Shown piece by piece: positions 1-10,507 of a DNA stretch of 64,000 nucleotides; within the stretch, counting starts at the first letter, position 1; the number at the start of each line of letters is the position of its first letter. A program made the position numbers and the translations under genes. The stretch spans positions 36,681,097 to 36,745,096 of the forward strand of contig NC_133776.1 in assembly GCF_003597395.2 (NCBI RefSeq), written 5' to 3'. The stretch is from Chelonoidis abingdonii (taxonomy: Eukaryota; Chordata; Testudines; Testudinidae). The notes beneath the pieces were generated by a model. It did no database searches and had not been told where the DNA came from. It saw only the letters and a list, made by a program, of their open reading frames with translations.

Positions 1-1850
1 CGCCTTTAAGACCAAACCCGGTCTCCCTGTCTTGAAGGACGGTCTCTGTATGTTTATCTCGGCCTTTTTGCTCTCTGAGCTATCTGTAGTTGTTTCTCTA
101 GCGGGGCTAGAGAATGCGGAGGGTGTTTTGTAAGTTGTTCACAAAATCCAGAATGTTAGTCCCTGGCGAGGTGTAAATCCCTCCCATTGGTGCTTCACCA
201 ACTGTAATGGCCCCTAACCTCATGGCCATACACAAGTTAAAGGGTGAGAACTCTAAACTGGATGCGGTACAGCCCTGTAAGCAAAGAGCAACGTGCAATA
301 CTAGTCCCAGTCATTGGAGTATCATCTTACGAATTACGGATCATGGCCCAAGTCCATTAAACCTTTCTACGAGGCCATTGGTTGATGGTGGTATGGGGTG
401 GCAAACCAAGTGATTCACCCATGATTTTTCCACAGTCCTCCATGGTGCCTGCCAGGAATTAGACCTGAATCGCGTAAGGATTTCGAGGGGGCCAAACGAC
501 CCTGGTAAAATGTCGGTTAGGGCTGGCACACTGCTTAGCTCTGGTTTACCTAGAGCCACTGCTTCTGGCCATCGGTCGCAAAGTCACGAAGTCAGTACGT
601 ACTGCTTCCCCTGGTGTGCTTTCTCGGAAAGACCCAGAATATCCACAGCTACTTGCTGAAATGGGACCTCAATTATGGGATGGCTGGAGAGGGGCCTTGG
701 CCAGATCTTGAGCTTTCCAACTCTTTCGCACAGCTCACAAGATCTGCGACAACGGGCAACTTCTGCCACTCCCACTCCCAGTAGGAAAGATTCCCCAACC
801 TGTTTTGGTTCTGTCACCCACCTGACCACTGGGATGATCATGGGCATGCTCAGAGGATTCCCCTGTATTTAGTTTGGACCACCAAGACGCTTGTGCAGTT
901 GCCCTTGTTCCTGCGTCCCACCAGAAAGAAATTTCCCTGTATAAAAGTCCTTGGTCCTATAACAAACCGGATCGTCAGAAGCTTTGAGATGGCGGTGGGT
1001 TTGGCTCCTGTGCCGTCGCCAAGCTGTCTGAAAGGTTAATCAATCTGCTTCCTGCTCAGTCGGAACTGTTCCCATTGAAGCTGGGGACTCCAGTTCTCTC
1101 TCGAGCTGGGACTTTGGCATTTGGTCCCCTCCTGGAAGTGATGAAATTGATGGGTTTTGAGCCGTCGCTGTGCACTGGTGGTAATTCAGGGCTCTGCCTG
1201 AGCCTCTTTGGTATGGTTGGTTGTTGCTCTGCCAGTGTCAGGCTCGTGTGGTCCCTTCTGGCCTTGGGGTTGAAGGTGTGGGTTGCGCTTGCTTGTGCTG
1301 GTTGCTGTTCCGTTCCGGGTCTGGACTGGAGTGTTGTTTGGCCTGGTTCAGCCGTTGACATGGATCGCGGGTCCCACTCACTCCAGTCTGGGTCCTGGTA
1401 CACACAGACAGGTTCTCTGTGGACGGCTTGGAATAGGAATGGGTTCTGGAAAGCTTGTCTGGTTTGGCTAGCGTGTAAACCATTCCGTCTCTCTTGGGAC
1501 TGCCTTTAACCTTGAATTGCCCAGTCTTCTCCCAGTAGCATGGGGAATGGGATAACTTCGTCATATGACTGCAAAAGTCACATTCCTGACCAGCCCTTTG
1601 TACTGGACAGGCAGTTTTCAGCTGTAGGCAAGTTCCACAGGGCTTGTGAATGAAGGGGTAAATTGGTCACTTTGGGCCCCTGGGTTGATGAGTTTGGGAT
1701 CGACAAAGGATGTGGTGGATAGCACCCTCTTGGCTCCCGGTCTCTACACAGAGCCGTTAACTTCTTTCGCCCACCTCAGCTTTTCTCTTTGCTTCCAGGG
1801 GAATTTGAGAGGTATCTGGGCCTCGGGGTCCTTAGGTCCGCTGGGGGTGC
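1..1850 (-). mobile_element. Ty3/gypsy (Gmr1-like) retrotransposon fragment, integrase region
   Basis: Read on the minus strand this is an internal piece of a Ty3/gypsy-class LTR retrotransposon. About 850-105 encodes a decayed integrase, and 1850-860 is the Pro/Gln/Thr-rich stretch lying upstream of integrase in this element. No LTR, reverse transcriptase or RNase H is seen here; if real, they would lie left of the window. It is a diverged mirror copy of 1941-3812. Many small frameshifts break the frame. It could be a genuine second insertion or a sequencing-derived mirror of the plus-strand copy. Confidence 0.75.
105..860 (-). pseudogene. Integrase remnant (mirror copy)
   Basis: An integrase inserts element cDNA into the host chromosome. 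On the minus strand, in order from about 850 down to 105, I see a degraded zinc-binding N-terminal part with a C-E-L-C motif (SCELCERVGKL), then the core start (PFQQVAVDILG, near 650-620), then NGLVERFNG (near 382-355), which carries the conserved Glu of the DDE triad, and a C-terminal part with EFSPF and NILDFVNNLQNTLR. The segment expected to hold the second catalytic Asp reads LTRFRSNS, so that residue is not readable. At least two frameshifts separate these pieces. No working protein can come from this copy as written. Confidence 0.8.
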
Positions 1851-1940
1851 ATCTCTCTCCTTTTTTCCTTCTTTTTTCTCTCCGGTATCAGTTTTTCTAT
1901 TCCTAATTCCATCTCCGGCCTGGCTCTCCTCTCGGAGGAT
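1851..1940. other. Asymmetric spacer at the centre of the palindrome
   Basis: These 90 bases separate the two arms and are not mirrored. They are pyrimidine-rich, start ATCTCTCTC, run through T/C tracts and end CTCGGAGGAT, directly before the second arm. The opening nine bases equal the end of the standard PacBio SMRTbell hairpin adapter as I remember it, and the following T-rich, CCT, CTCCG, GTT order loosely follows that adapter. The spacer is about twice the adapter length. A real genomic spacer remains possible. Confidence 0.5.
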
Positions 1941-2894
1941 GCACCCCCAGCGGACCTAAGACCCCCAGGCCCAGATACCTCCTCAATCCCCTTGGAGCAA
2001 GAGAAAGCTGGAGAGTGCGCGCGAAAGAAGGTTACGCGTGGAGAGACACGGAGCACAGTTGTGCAGCTAATCCACCAATTCCTTTTGTCGATCCCAAAAC
2101 TCATCAAACCCAGGGGCCAAAGTGACCATTACCCTTCATTTCAAAGCTGTGGACTTGCCTTAACCCAACTGAACTGCCTGTCCGTACAAAGGCTGGTCAG
2201 GAATGTGGACTTTTGCAGTCTATGACAATTATTCCCATCCCATGCTACTGGAGAAGACTTGGCCAATCAAGTGTAAGCAGTCCCAGAGAGAAGGAAAGGT
2301 TACACGAGCCAAACCCAGACAGCTTCCAACCCATTCCTATTCCTCGAGCGTCCACCAGAAGAACCTGTCTGTTACCAGAGACCCAGACTGAGGTATGGAC
2401 CCGATCCCATGCACGGTCTGAACCAGCCACAACACCTCCAGTCCCAGACCCGGAACTGGAACGCACCACGACAGCGCAAGCGCAACCACAACTTTCAACC
2501 CCAATGCCCAGAAAGGGACCAAACGAAGCCTGATACTGTCAGAGAGCAACAACCAACCATACCAAAGAGGCTTCAGGGCAGCAGCTGAAATACCACCAGG
2601 TGCACAGCGACGGACTCAAAAAAAACCCCAAAGCAATTCATCACTTCCAGGATGGGACCAAAGCCCAGAGTCCCCAGCCTGAGGAAGAACTGGAGTCCCA
2701 GCTTCAAGGGAACAGTTCCGGCTGAAGCAGGAAGCAGTGATAACCTTCAGGACAGCTTGGGCGCGGCACGGAGCCAACCCACCGGGGCCTCTCAGCCTTC
2801 TGACCGATCCCGGTTTGTTATTAGGACAAGGACTTATACAGGAAAATTCTTCTGAGGTGGACGCCCAGGACCAAGGGCACTGCACAAGCCGTTG

Positions 2895-3812
2895 GTGGTT
2901 TCCAAACTAAATACAGGGGAAGCTCTTGAGCTTAGCCCATGTCATCCCAGTGGTCCTGTGGGGGTGAACAGAACCAGGACAGGTTGCGGAAGTCTTTCTA
3001 CTGGGAGGATGGCAAGGAAAGTTGCCCGGTATGTTCCAGTCTTGTGGCTGTGCCAAAGAGTTGGAAGCTCAAGATCTGCCAAGGCCCCTCTTCCAGCCAC
3101 CTCCCCATAATTGAGGTCCCATTTCAGCAAGTAGCTGTGGATATTCTGCGTCCTTTTTCCGAGAAAGAACACCCAGGGGAAGCAGTACGTACTGGACTTT
3201 CGTGACTTTGCGACCCGATGGCCAGAAGCAGTGCTCTAGGTAACACCATGAGCTAAAGCAGTGCCAGGCCCTAACCGACATTTTCACCAGCGGGTCGGTG
3301 ATGGCCACTCCGAAACTCCTACCATTCAGAATCTAATTTCTGGCAGGCACCATGGAGACCTGTGGAAAATCATGGGGTGAATCACTCTGGTTGCCACCCC
3401 ATACCACCATCAAAACCAATGGCCTCGTAGAAAAGGTTTATGGAACCTTGGGGGGCCATGATCCGTAAATTCGTAATGAATACTCCAATGACTGGGACCT
3501 AGTATTGCAGCAGTTGCTCTTTGCTTACAGGGCTGTACCGCATCCCAGTTGTAGAGTTCTCCACCCTTTGAACTGTGTATGGCCAGAGGTTAAGGGCCAT
3601 TACAGTTGGTGAAGCACCAATGGAGGGATTTACACCTTTCGCCAGACTAACATCTGGATTTGTGAACAACTTACAAACACCCTCCGCATTCTCTAGGCCC
3701 TCGCAGAGAAAACCTACCAGGATACTCAGGAGAGCAACAGGCCTGGTACGATAAACATACCAGGGACCGTTCCTTCAAGACAGGCAGAACCGAGTTATGG
3801 TCTTAAAGGCGC
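2895..3812 (+). pseudogene. Integrase remnant of the Gmr1-like element
   Basis: The plus-strand integrase. A degraded zinc-binding region near 2930-3060 includes YWEDGKESCPVCSS. The catalytic core begins near 3115 (PFQQVAVDIL), and NGLVEKV (3419-3439) gives the region of the third catalytic acidic residue. The remnant continues through FVNNLQTPSAF-like sequence near 3660-3690 and the RSFKTG block near 3772-3790, both typical of the C-terminal part. The segment expected to carry the second Asp is unreadable. Frames change several times within 900 bases, mostly by single-base indels. It directly precedes the linker and reverse transcriptase, which sets the domain order of the element. Confidence 0.8.
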
Positions 3813-3924
3813 AACAGGTCATAACGATGGAAACATCCTGGGAGGGGCCATTCACAGTCCCAAGAAGCGCCTGGGAGCTGTAACATCTCATAGCATTTTC
3901 CTGCTTCCTCACTAAAACCCAAAG

Positions 3925-4860
3925 TGACACATGTTAATCTCTCTCAAGCCCTTTTATTCCAGAGACTTACAGGTTTGTCAGTTTACAGGTCCCAGGGAGC
4001 AGAGGACGCAGAGTGGCCTGATGGGCGTCTCACTATGCGAGCAGAAAGGACGGCGGGTGGAAGAGGGAACCTCTCAACACCCTGGCAACGTCTGCAAGCG
4101 GCAAACAAAGATCCAGGAGCTGTTGGCAACCCCCCCCCAAAAAAAAAACCTTCGCACCATTGTCTCAAGCCACTCCCAGACTGACTGAACGGCTACCACT
4201 CCATCGACACAGGTAATGCTCACCCATTAGAACACCACCTACCCGGGTGTCCCCTCACGCACAGGCTTGCTATAAGCGGGAAATCCAGAAATGCTCAGAT
4301 GGGGTATAATCGCCCTCATCTGTACCAGTTGCATGGGCATCTCCAGTAGTTCTGGTACCCCAAACAGATGGGAAAATACGTTTTGTTGTGGACTACCGTA
4401 GCTAAATGCAGTGACTCGTCCAGACAACTATCCAATTGCCCACGGCACCCGATGAGCTATTGGAAAAGTTGGGACGTGCCAGTTTACTCTTACGCATAGA
4501 CTTAACCAAGGGGTACTGGCAAGTACCACTAGATGAACCTGCCAGGAAAGGTCAGGCATTCGTCACCCTGCAGGGGATATGAATTTAATTGTACTTCCTT
4601 TCGGGCTGCGCAATGCACCCGCCACCTTTCAGAGACTGCTAGATGGTCTACTAGCAGGACTGGGAATATGCAGTTGCCTACCTCGATGATGTGGCCATTT
4701 TTCTGACTCCTGGCCCGCACACCTAGAACACCTGAAAAGGTCTTTGACCGTATCAGGGCAGGCAGGACTAACTGTTAAGGCCAAAAAGTGTCCAAATAGC
4801 CAAAACAGAGTGACTTACCCTGGGACATCAGGTGGGTGAGGAAACCAATTAAACCCCCTA
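3925..4860 (+). pseudogene. Linker and reverse transcriptase remnant
   Basis: Reverse transcriptase copies element RNA into DNA. The linker opens with HVNLSQALLF (3929-3958), a block usually found at the end of the integrase C-terminal region, followed by a spacer without known domain. RT blocks then appear in order in shifting frames: VVLVP and DGK (4345-4375), LNAVTRPDNYPIA (about 4402-4440), LLRIDLTKGYWQVPLDEPA (4489-4545), FGLRNAPATFQRLLDGLL (4600-4653) and YLDDVAIF (4679-4702), the last holding the catalytic Asp pair. The active-site motif is intact but at least four frameshifts interrupt the domain. Confidence 0.85.
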
Positions 4861-4864
4861 CAGG

Positions 4865-5470
4865 CCAGGTGGAGCTATCCAAGTGGCTGTTCCCAAAGTC
4901 AAAGAAACAGGTTCCAGATCTTTCTTAGGCTTGGCCGTATTACAGCGATTGTAACCACACTACAGCCAAATCGCTGCACCACTTGACCACCTGACCAAAA
5001 AGCCCATCCAACTACAGTACTGGAACTGATGGTTCAGAAAGCCTTTACCCAACTGAGGCGACGCTCACATCTGACCCTTGCTAAAGGCCCCAGACTTGAC
5101 AAACCATCCTATAACCACCATGCATCTGAGCGTGGTATAGAGCTATTCTTATGCAGAAGGACCGGATCAGAACTTCATCCTGGTTCGTGTTCCTCAGCAA
5201 GAAATATCTGAGAGGGAAAGTCATGGTCAGTCAGTGAAAGGATGCTATGCCCATTGTGTACGCCCTGGAAAAGCTACGCCCATACGTTTGGGGACGGCGG
5301 TTCCAGCCTACAAACTGACCATGCTGCGCTAAAGTGGCTTCATACAGCAAAGGCAACAACAAGAAACTACTTCGGTGGAGTCTAGTCTCAAATTTTGATC
5401 GAAATCCGACACATTTTCATGGAGCTTCTAACCAAAGTAGCTGATGCACTCTCCGTGACAGTTTCCCAGA
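4865..5470 (+). pseudogene. RNase H remnant, C-terminal end of pol
   Basis: This region removes the RNA strand of the RNA-DNA hybrid in an active element. Seen in shifting frames: the thumb/connection block SKKQV (4898-4912), PHYSQIAAPLDHLTKK (4958-5003), the ASERG block (5125-5139), VYALEKLRPYVWGRRF (5259-5305), HAALKWLHTAKG (5319-5352) and the ending block with EIRHI and KVADALS (5401-5450). ADALSR-type sequence is the usual end of Ty3/gypsy RNase H. A stop at 5593-5595 and then the purine tract and LTR follow within about 180 bases, leaving no room for a downstream integrase. Confidence 0.8.
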
Positions 5471-5616
5471 TACACTGGTTTAAAACCTTTCCTGACAATG
5501 TTGAAGTCTTTTACTTTTGCATGCTTTATTTCTATGTGCATGTGTTGTTTCCTCTGTTTAGTTTAAAGTTATTAGGTAGAAATCACCTCCAGTGAAAGTT
5601 TCTACTGTCGTGATTT

Positions 5617-5629
5617 GTTGGGGGGTACG
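5617..5629 (+). other. Probable polypurine tract
   Basis: TTGTTGGGGGGTACG lies immediately before the TGTCATAAATG that begins the LTR. A short G-rich tract in this place primes plus-strand DNA synthesis in LTR retrotransposons. The position supports both the orientation of the element and the LTR start. Confidence 0.55.
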
Positions 5630-6601
5630 TGTCATAAATGGATAGGTAGGTAAGGGTAGTTTCTTTTACCTGAAAAGGTAACGAACACCTGACCAACGGG
5701 CCAATCAGGCAGGATTGTTTAAAGTCGGGCGGGATTTGTATACTCGGTCTTTTGTTGTTTTTCTTAGCTATGAGGAAACAATCTTCTTCTAATTTCTCTC
5801 CTAATACTTTCTTCTAAACATCTGTAAAGTACCCCAGGAACCGCAAAGTAATTCAGCTATGATGGTCTGGGGGTATTTAACCTGTATGTTAATTTGTTTG
5901 TGCTGGTTTAATGGGCTATCTTTTAAATCAGACTGTTTCTTTATACTTTTCTTATTAAGCAAGAGCCTGTATTGAGTTTCTTAATTGGCCAGATGATTGT
6001 TTTATATTTTTCTTTCTTTTTTCTATAAAGTTTTCCTGTTAAGACCTTGTGGAAAGTTCTTTTCCTAGGGAGCAAGGGAAAAGCCAGGCTGTGGGCTAAT
6101 TTCCTATTTGGGTCCAGCGGAAAGAGCGACTACGGGGAAAGAGACGACGATTCTCTCTGTCTCTGGTGGTTACAGTTTTTCCCCTCGTTCCTGGAGCAAG
6201 GGGCGGGTGGCAGAGCCCAGCTCGTGGCTATTTTGGCATCTCATTGTCCCTGAGGGAAGCAGACAAAAGGCTGGTTTTTGGGTCACACAGGTTAGCCCTC
6301 GAGGAAGCCTGACCTAAGGAGGGAAGGGTTATTTTTCCCTGCTTTTAGCATCCAAGGGATTGGGAATTCTGGGTGTGCCCACCCAAGGATGGTTGGGGAC
6401 ACCAGAGGGAGGAAAGGGGGATCAGGGGCCCCATAGATTAGTTCCTGATCTGTGGCAGCGAAATTATCCAAGTGGTAGAGTGAGCTTGGGGGAGTTTCAG
6501 GTAAGCCCCCAAACTTTGGACGCAAAAGTCCAGGTTTGGGACAGGACCAGACTGGTGGACACTAAAGTCCAGGTCTGGGACTGGACGGCTAGATTACCAC
6601 A
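5630..6601 (+). repeat. 3' LTR of the Gmr1-like element
   Basis: It begins TGTCATAAATGGATAG and is bounded by TG...CA, ending ATTACCACA at 6601, about 972 bases. It resembles from memory an LTR very common in turtle genomes, including the block CCTGACCAACGGGCCAATCAGG (5690-5711) and the end block AGTCCAGGTCTGGGACT. No second LTR is in the window, so the boundaries are not checked by self-comparison. TATAAAG at 6025-6031 could be part of a poly(A) or promoter region; this is not proven. Short frames inside it are not genes. Confidence 0.65.
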
Positions 6602-6788
6602 GACTCACATCTCCTTGCCACCAGTAATTGTAATAACTTCATGCTGAATAGTCACTGGGCCAAAATTTGTTCAATTACACTATGGGAAATTGGGAGCAAC
6701 TCCAGTGAAGTCAGAAACTCCATATTTAAACCACTGTTACCCAAAAGAGAATTTGGTCACTATCTGAATTAATTCCACATGAAAAATA

Positions 6789-6951
6789 AGGGCCAGATTC
6801 CTTTCTCAGTTACAATGGAGTAAATGAGGATTAATTCTTTTGAAGTTAATTGGGGTGGATTTTCATCTCTTTTATACTGGTATAATTCTTTTGACTTTAA
6901 TAAAGTTACTCCTAATTTATATCAGTGTAACTGAGATCAGAATCTAGCCCT
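6789..6951. repeat. Fold-back MITE-like repeat
   Basis: The left end AGGGCCAGATTCCTTTCTCA and the complement of the right end (AGGGCTAGATTCTGATCTCA) agree, as do the inner TTACA...TAAAT blocks, giving a degenerate inverted repeat of about 160 bases. No clear target duplication is seen. This is the clearest of a family found repeatedly in the window. Confidence 0.6.
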
Positions 6952-8377
6952 CACTGTATTGTTTAAGTTATGTTGCATGGGTTCCTTGCCAGGATGGAAA
7001 CTAGTTGCAAACTATAACACTCTTTCTTAGTACTGAAGGTGGTCCCTGCTGAAATTATCTGAAATTACATGGAGAGAAAATATAAATCCATCTATATGCC
7101 CAATGATCTCTAGTCTGTGAATAAATAGTAGTCTCTTATCCCCATACCCTAATTTAAAGAAGATACTTGGAATGTGGCCAGTAAAGTTTTTAATCTAAAG
7201 GCAAAATAAATAAATAAAAGCTTTAGAAACTTCAAAATGATAACATGTGAAGATGTTGCTTAAGTCTTTCTTCTTTTACAAGCTTTCTTGCTAATTGATT
7301 TTCCTTGTCTCTGCAGCTTCTGTTTTTCTCAGCTTTACATATTATGTTTCTCAAGCATATGATGAATGGGATGCTGTGTAGCTGAAAGATCACAAGGCTC
7401 AAATGGCTCACTCTGCATTCTTGTAGTGAAGTGGCTGGCTGAGAGATGCAGCTGAACTTAAACTAGGGGAAAAGTTGCCTCCCCCTCTTAGGAAAACTTT
7501 GTTAAATGCAAAGTGAAGGAGGCTTCACCTTGCAAGCTTTGCTGAGAACAGATCACTGCCACACACACACACACACACACACTCCTCCACCCCTGCCTCA
7601 CTGGAAATATTAAGTTTGTCAGGCTGATTTTTTTCCCCTGTTAGCAATGAAAGTTGACCATAAGTCACAACACGCCACAAGAAATTGAGCTGTGACCACA
7701 TTAAGCATGAATGGCAAGGCAAGGTTATAACATGTAACACTATGCTGCCTAGCCTGCTGTAGTGGTTGAGAGGTGGGGAAAAATAACTTTTAGTGCAGGC
7801 TAAGCTCAAACCTGCCTGAGCCGTTTACTCTTGCAAAAGGCATTTAGCAAGACTGTATTATTTTGAAAACATACCATTTTTCAGCTTCAGGTTTTGTAAC
7901 TGGGCAATACAGAGTCAAACTCGAGTACTCCTTAATTTTACCTTCAGCTGCTCCGGTGGCGTACTTGAACATATTCTAGGAACAGTGGCTTCTAAAGCTT
8001 TTCAAAAGCCTCCTGCATGAAGTGCTTCCTGTAAATAGGTTGTTTGAATAAGATGGTGTGTTATTTAAGTCACACATCTGAAGTGCAGCGCTATCATCCT
8101 TTCAGTGTCTGCAGTAGCATGGTGGGCTTACGGATCTTTATTGTGATCTTTATTGTACAGTAACTCTCTTCAGTATGAGGTTAAACATTCTCCTTATGGG
8201 AAGAAAAATCTAGAGGCAGATGAATTCTTTAACCTACTCTAGGAGCCTACCTCTACAGACTTTCACCTTATGAGAGCTAGCTGTCCCTTGGTTGAATGAT
8301 TTTCAGCAGCTGTGTTAGAGTCAGATGTAAACACAAAGCACTGTTTGATTTTTCAGGCTGACAATTGACAACTTTAG
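6952..8377. other. Unannotated AT-rich sequence
   Basis: I see no gene or recognisable transposon here. It contains an (AC)n microsatellite at 7559-7582. The 94-codon frame that runs across the microsatellite on the minus strand is a chance frame. Confidence 0.5.
7559..7582. repeat. (AC)n microsatellite
   Basis: About eleven uninterrupted AC units follow GATCACTGCC. No other structure. Confidence 0.9.
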
Positions 8378-8475
8378 CCAGACAAAGTGGGTGAGGTAAT
8401 ATTTGGTATAGCATATAGTCTAGTTTACTGGGACTAACATGGCCACAACAACCCTGAAAACAATTGATAACTTTC
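8378..8475. mobile_element. Possible Penelope-like 3'-end remnant
   Basis: The piece GACAAAGTGGGTGAGGTAAT (8384-8403) and the later GGGACTAACATGGCCACAAC (8431-8450) resemble two blocks of a Penelope-like element tail common in turtles, but in opposite relative orientation. The match is by eye, short and degenerate. Confidence 0.35.
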
Positions 8476-10507
8476 TAATTTACTTGTGGATTGGTTTTGT
8501 TTTTATTTACTATTTTTTGCCCTCATTTACTCCTTAGATTTAGTGGCACAATTGGATGGAGCCAATTTACTGTAGTTGGAAGGGAATTTGGCCCAATGTT
8601 TTTTGGCAGGGGAGAGGAGTGACTGGCCTCAAACAAGACACACTCCATCAATCAGTTGCCAAGAGTTCTTCAAACTGTGTTGTGAACTTTTCTTTGTGGA
8701 GTATACAGAGACTGCACAGCCTCCTACCCCCCCCCCCTTAAATTAGAGAGGGAAACCGGCAGAATTACTAGAAACAGAGGCTATGAAAGCATTGTATTGT
8801 CCCAACCTTTGAAAACTGTGGGTGGATTTTAGTGATGTGATACATCCTTTCACTTACACTAATGTAAAACTTACTATAGTGACTTTTGTGTGGAGTTGCT
8901 CTTGATTTATCCTACTATAAGTCAGCAGAGATTCAGGCCCTATACAAGAAATATCTGTTCCCTGATTCACTGAGTTAGGACTTATTCCAAAGTTCACTGA
9001 ATTCAATAGAAAGACTCCCATATTTGACATCAATGACTTTGGATCAAATCCGAGTGGCTAGCTTATTATAAGAGGAATTATAGACAAGCAGTATGACAAC
9101 AGAGACTATATTAATTAAAAAAAAACTGAAAAGGGGTGAGTTGAAAAAAAGAGGGGCTAGACACTCAGCTGCTGTAATTGGTGTAGCTCCATTGACATGA
9201 ATGGAGTGTTGATGATTTATACCACCAGAGGACATGGCCTCTAATAGGTTTACAATATGTCCTGGCATTAAAACACCCACACCTCCTGATCTATTGCACT
9301 GAAAGTGCCACCTCCTCCAGGCTAGAGGTTGGAATTATACCATCTCCCTTGAATTTGGATCTGTAAATCTAAAGCTGCTACACTGTTGTGATGGATATAA
9401 AGCCCTGGTTTATCAATGATTCACACTCACATAATTAACGCCAGTGGTTTAACCAGATGTAGTTCATATGCAAACCATATGAAACTGATGTTACATTCAA
9501 ATACTGCTGCCTTTTTAGGTTTGTAGGTACAGGTACCTTATTTTACAGGTACCTTATTTTACAGGTATTTTTAAGATTCAATAATTAAAAGGTTTTATAT
9601 ATTGATTTCAGTTATATTAAAAATGTGTCAATAGGATCAAAAGTGCTGTCAGGCACTGTCTACTATGAAACAGCTGTGAAAACAAACCCCAAGACAAAAA
9701 AAAATCTCATTGAATAACAGTTTCAGAAAATGATCATCCGTTAAATTATCCCAAGTAATTATATAATTTAAATTTACAGGTTCAATTTATTTAAATGCCT
9801 TAAGATTATTAAATGTAATTATTGAATTTAACTAATTGGTTTTCTAGTTAAACCTCAGTAAATATTGAGGAGTTTTCAGAAATTCAAGAGTTTAGCAGCT
9901 GAGTTCAGATAAGACCTGAAGAAATCTGGATAGTAGTTTGAAAATATCCTCTTCTTTGCACATCTCCCTCCTTCCGAGTCTTTCTTATGCCCTGTCCTAC
10001 TCTGTCCTACTTCCTCCAAACCACCGTCTCTTTCCCTGTTGACCTCCATCTCTCCCTGTGCCTGATTCCTTTCATTAGGACCTAGTGGCTCCAATGCACT
10101 AGGAGTTTAGGGTCAGCAAGGAAAGCAGGATGAGTCCACTTATGTGATATACATACGGCCCTAGAATACACTGCAAAGTTCTGAACCAGGAATATGAGGG
10201 AAAAGCTAGATTTTCAGACAATATCTGGCTTTAGAGGAATGTCCAGACTTCAAGATTCACAGATATACCCCCCTTCCCATAGGCTTTAATCAATGCGAAG
10301 GAGGGCAATTGTGACCTTAGGCTAGATACAGAGATACCTAAACTATCTGAACTTGATATGCAGAGGTTCAGTTTTGATTTGGTATTTGGGATGGGAACCC
10401 TCCCAAAAAAACAGTATTATTGAGACTAATTGAATAATTAATAAGACTAATTGAAATCTATGTCTTAAGGTTTAACAACTAAGGCATTGATGAATGTTGT
10501 TAAAGTG
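8476..10507. other. Unannotated sequence with weak repeats
   Basis: No gene seen. 8815-8942 ends in a block like the fold-back repeats (GATTCAGGCCCT). 9526-9569 has two and a half copies of ACAGGTACCTTATTTT. The remainder is AT-rich and I recognise nothing in it. Confidence 0.45.
9526..9569. repeat. Short tandem repeat, 16-base unit
   Basis: ACAGGTACCTTATTTT occurs twice in a row and then partially (ACAGGTATTTTT). Each unit contains the palindrome GGTACC. Confidence 0.8.

Larger units (their letters stand above)
1..3812. repeat. Long imperfect inverted repeat (palindrome), arms about 1.85 kb
   Basis: The reverse complement of 1-1850 matches 1941-3812 along its whole length. The first bases of the window match the complement of the sequence ending near 3812 (shared ACAGGGAGACC / TCTTAAAGGCG-type blocks), and the inner ends meet at GGGGGTGC (1843-1850) and GCACCCCC (1941-1948). 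Both arms carry the same retrotransposon segment. Sampled stretches differ mainly by one-base insertions and deletions, many in homopolymers, rather than by substitutions. The left arm may continue beyond the window. It is either a real head-to-head pair or a long-read artefact (see findings). Confidence 0.9.
1941..6601 (+). mobile_element. Gmr1-like Ty3/gypsy LTR retrotransposon, 5'-truncated, with 3' LTR
   Basis: The order on the plus strand is: Pro/Gln-rich upstream stretch (1941-2890), integrase (about 2895-3812), a linker with the HVNLSQ block (3929-3950), reverse transcriptase (about 4260-4860), RNase H (about 4865-5470), purine-rich tract and 3' LTR (5630-6601). In most Ty3/gypsy elements integrase follows RNase H; here it precedes RT, the arrangement known for Gmr1-like elements of deuterostomes. 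The reading frame ends soon after the ADALS motif, fitting RNase H being the C-terminal domain. No 5' LTR, Gag or protease is recognisable. Frequent small indels break every domain. Confidence 0.8.

Noticed and set aside
1075..1509. 144-codon plus-strand frame
   Set aside because: Antisense to the retrotransposon stretch upstream of integrase; a shadow frame.
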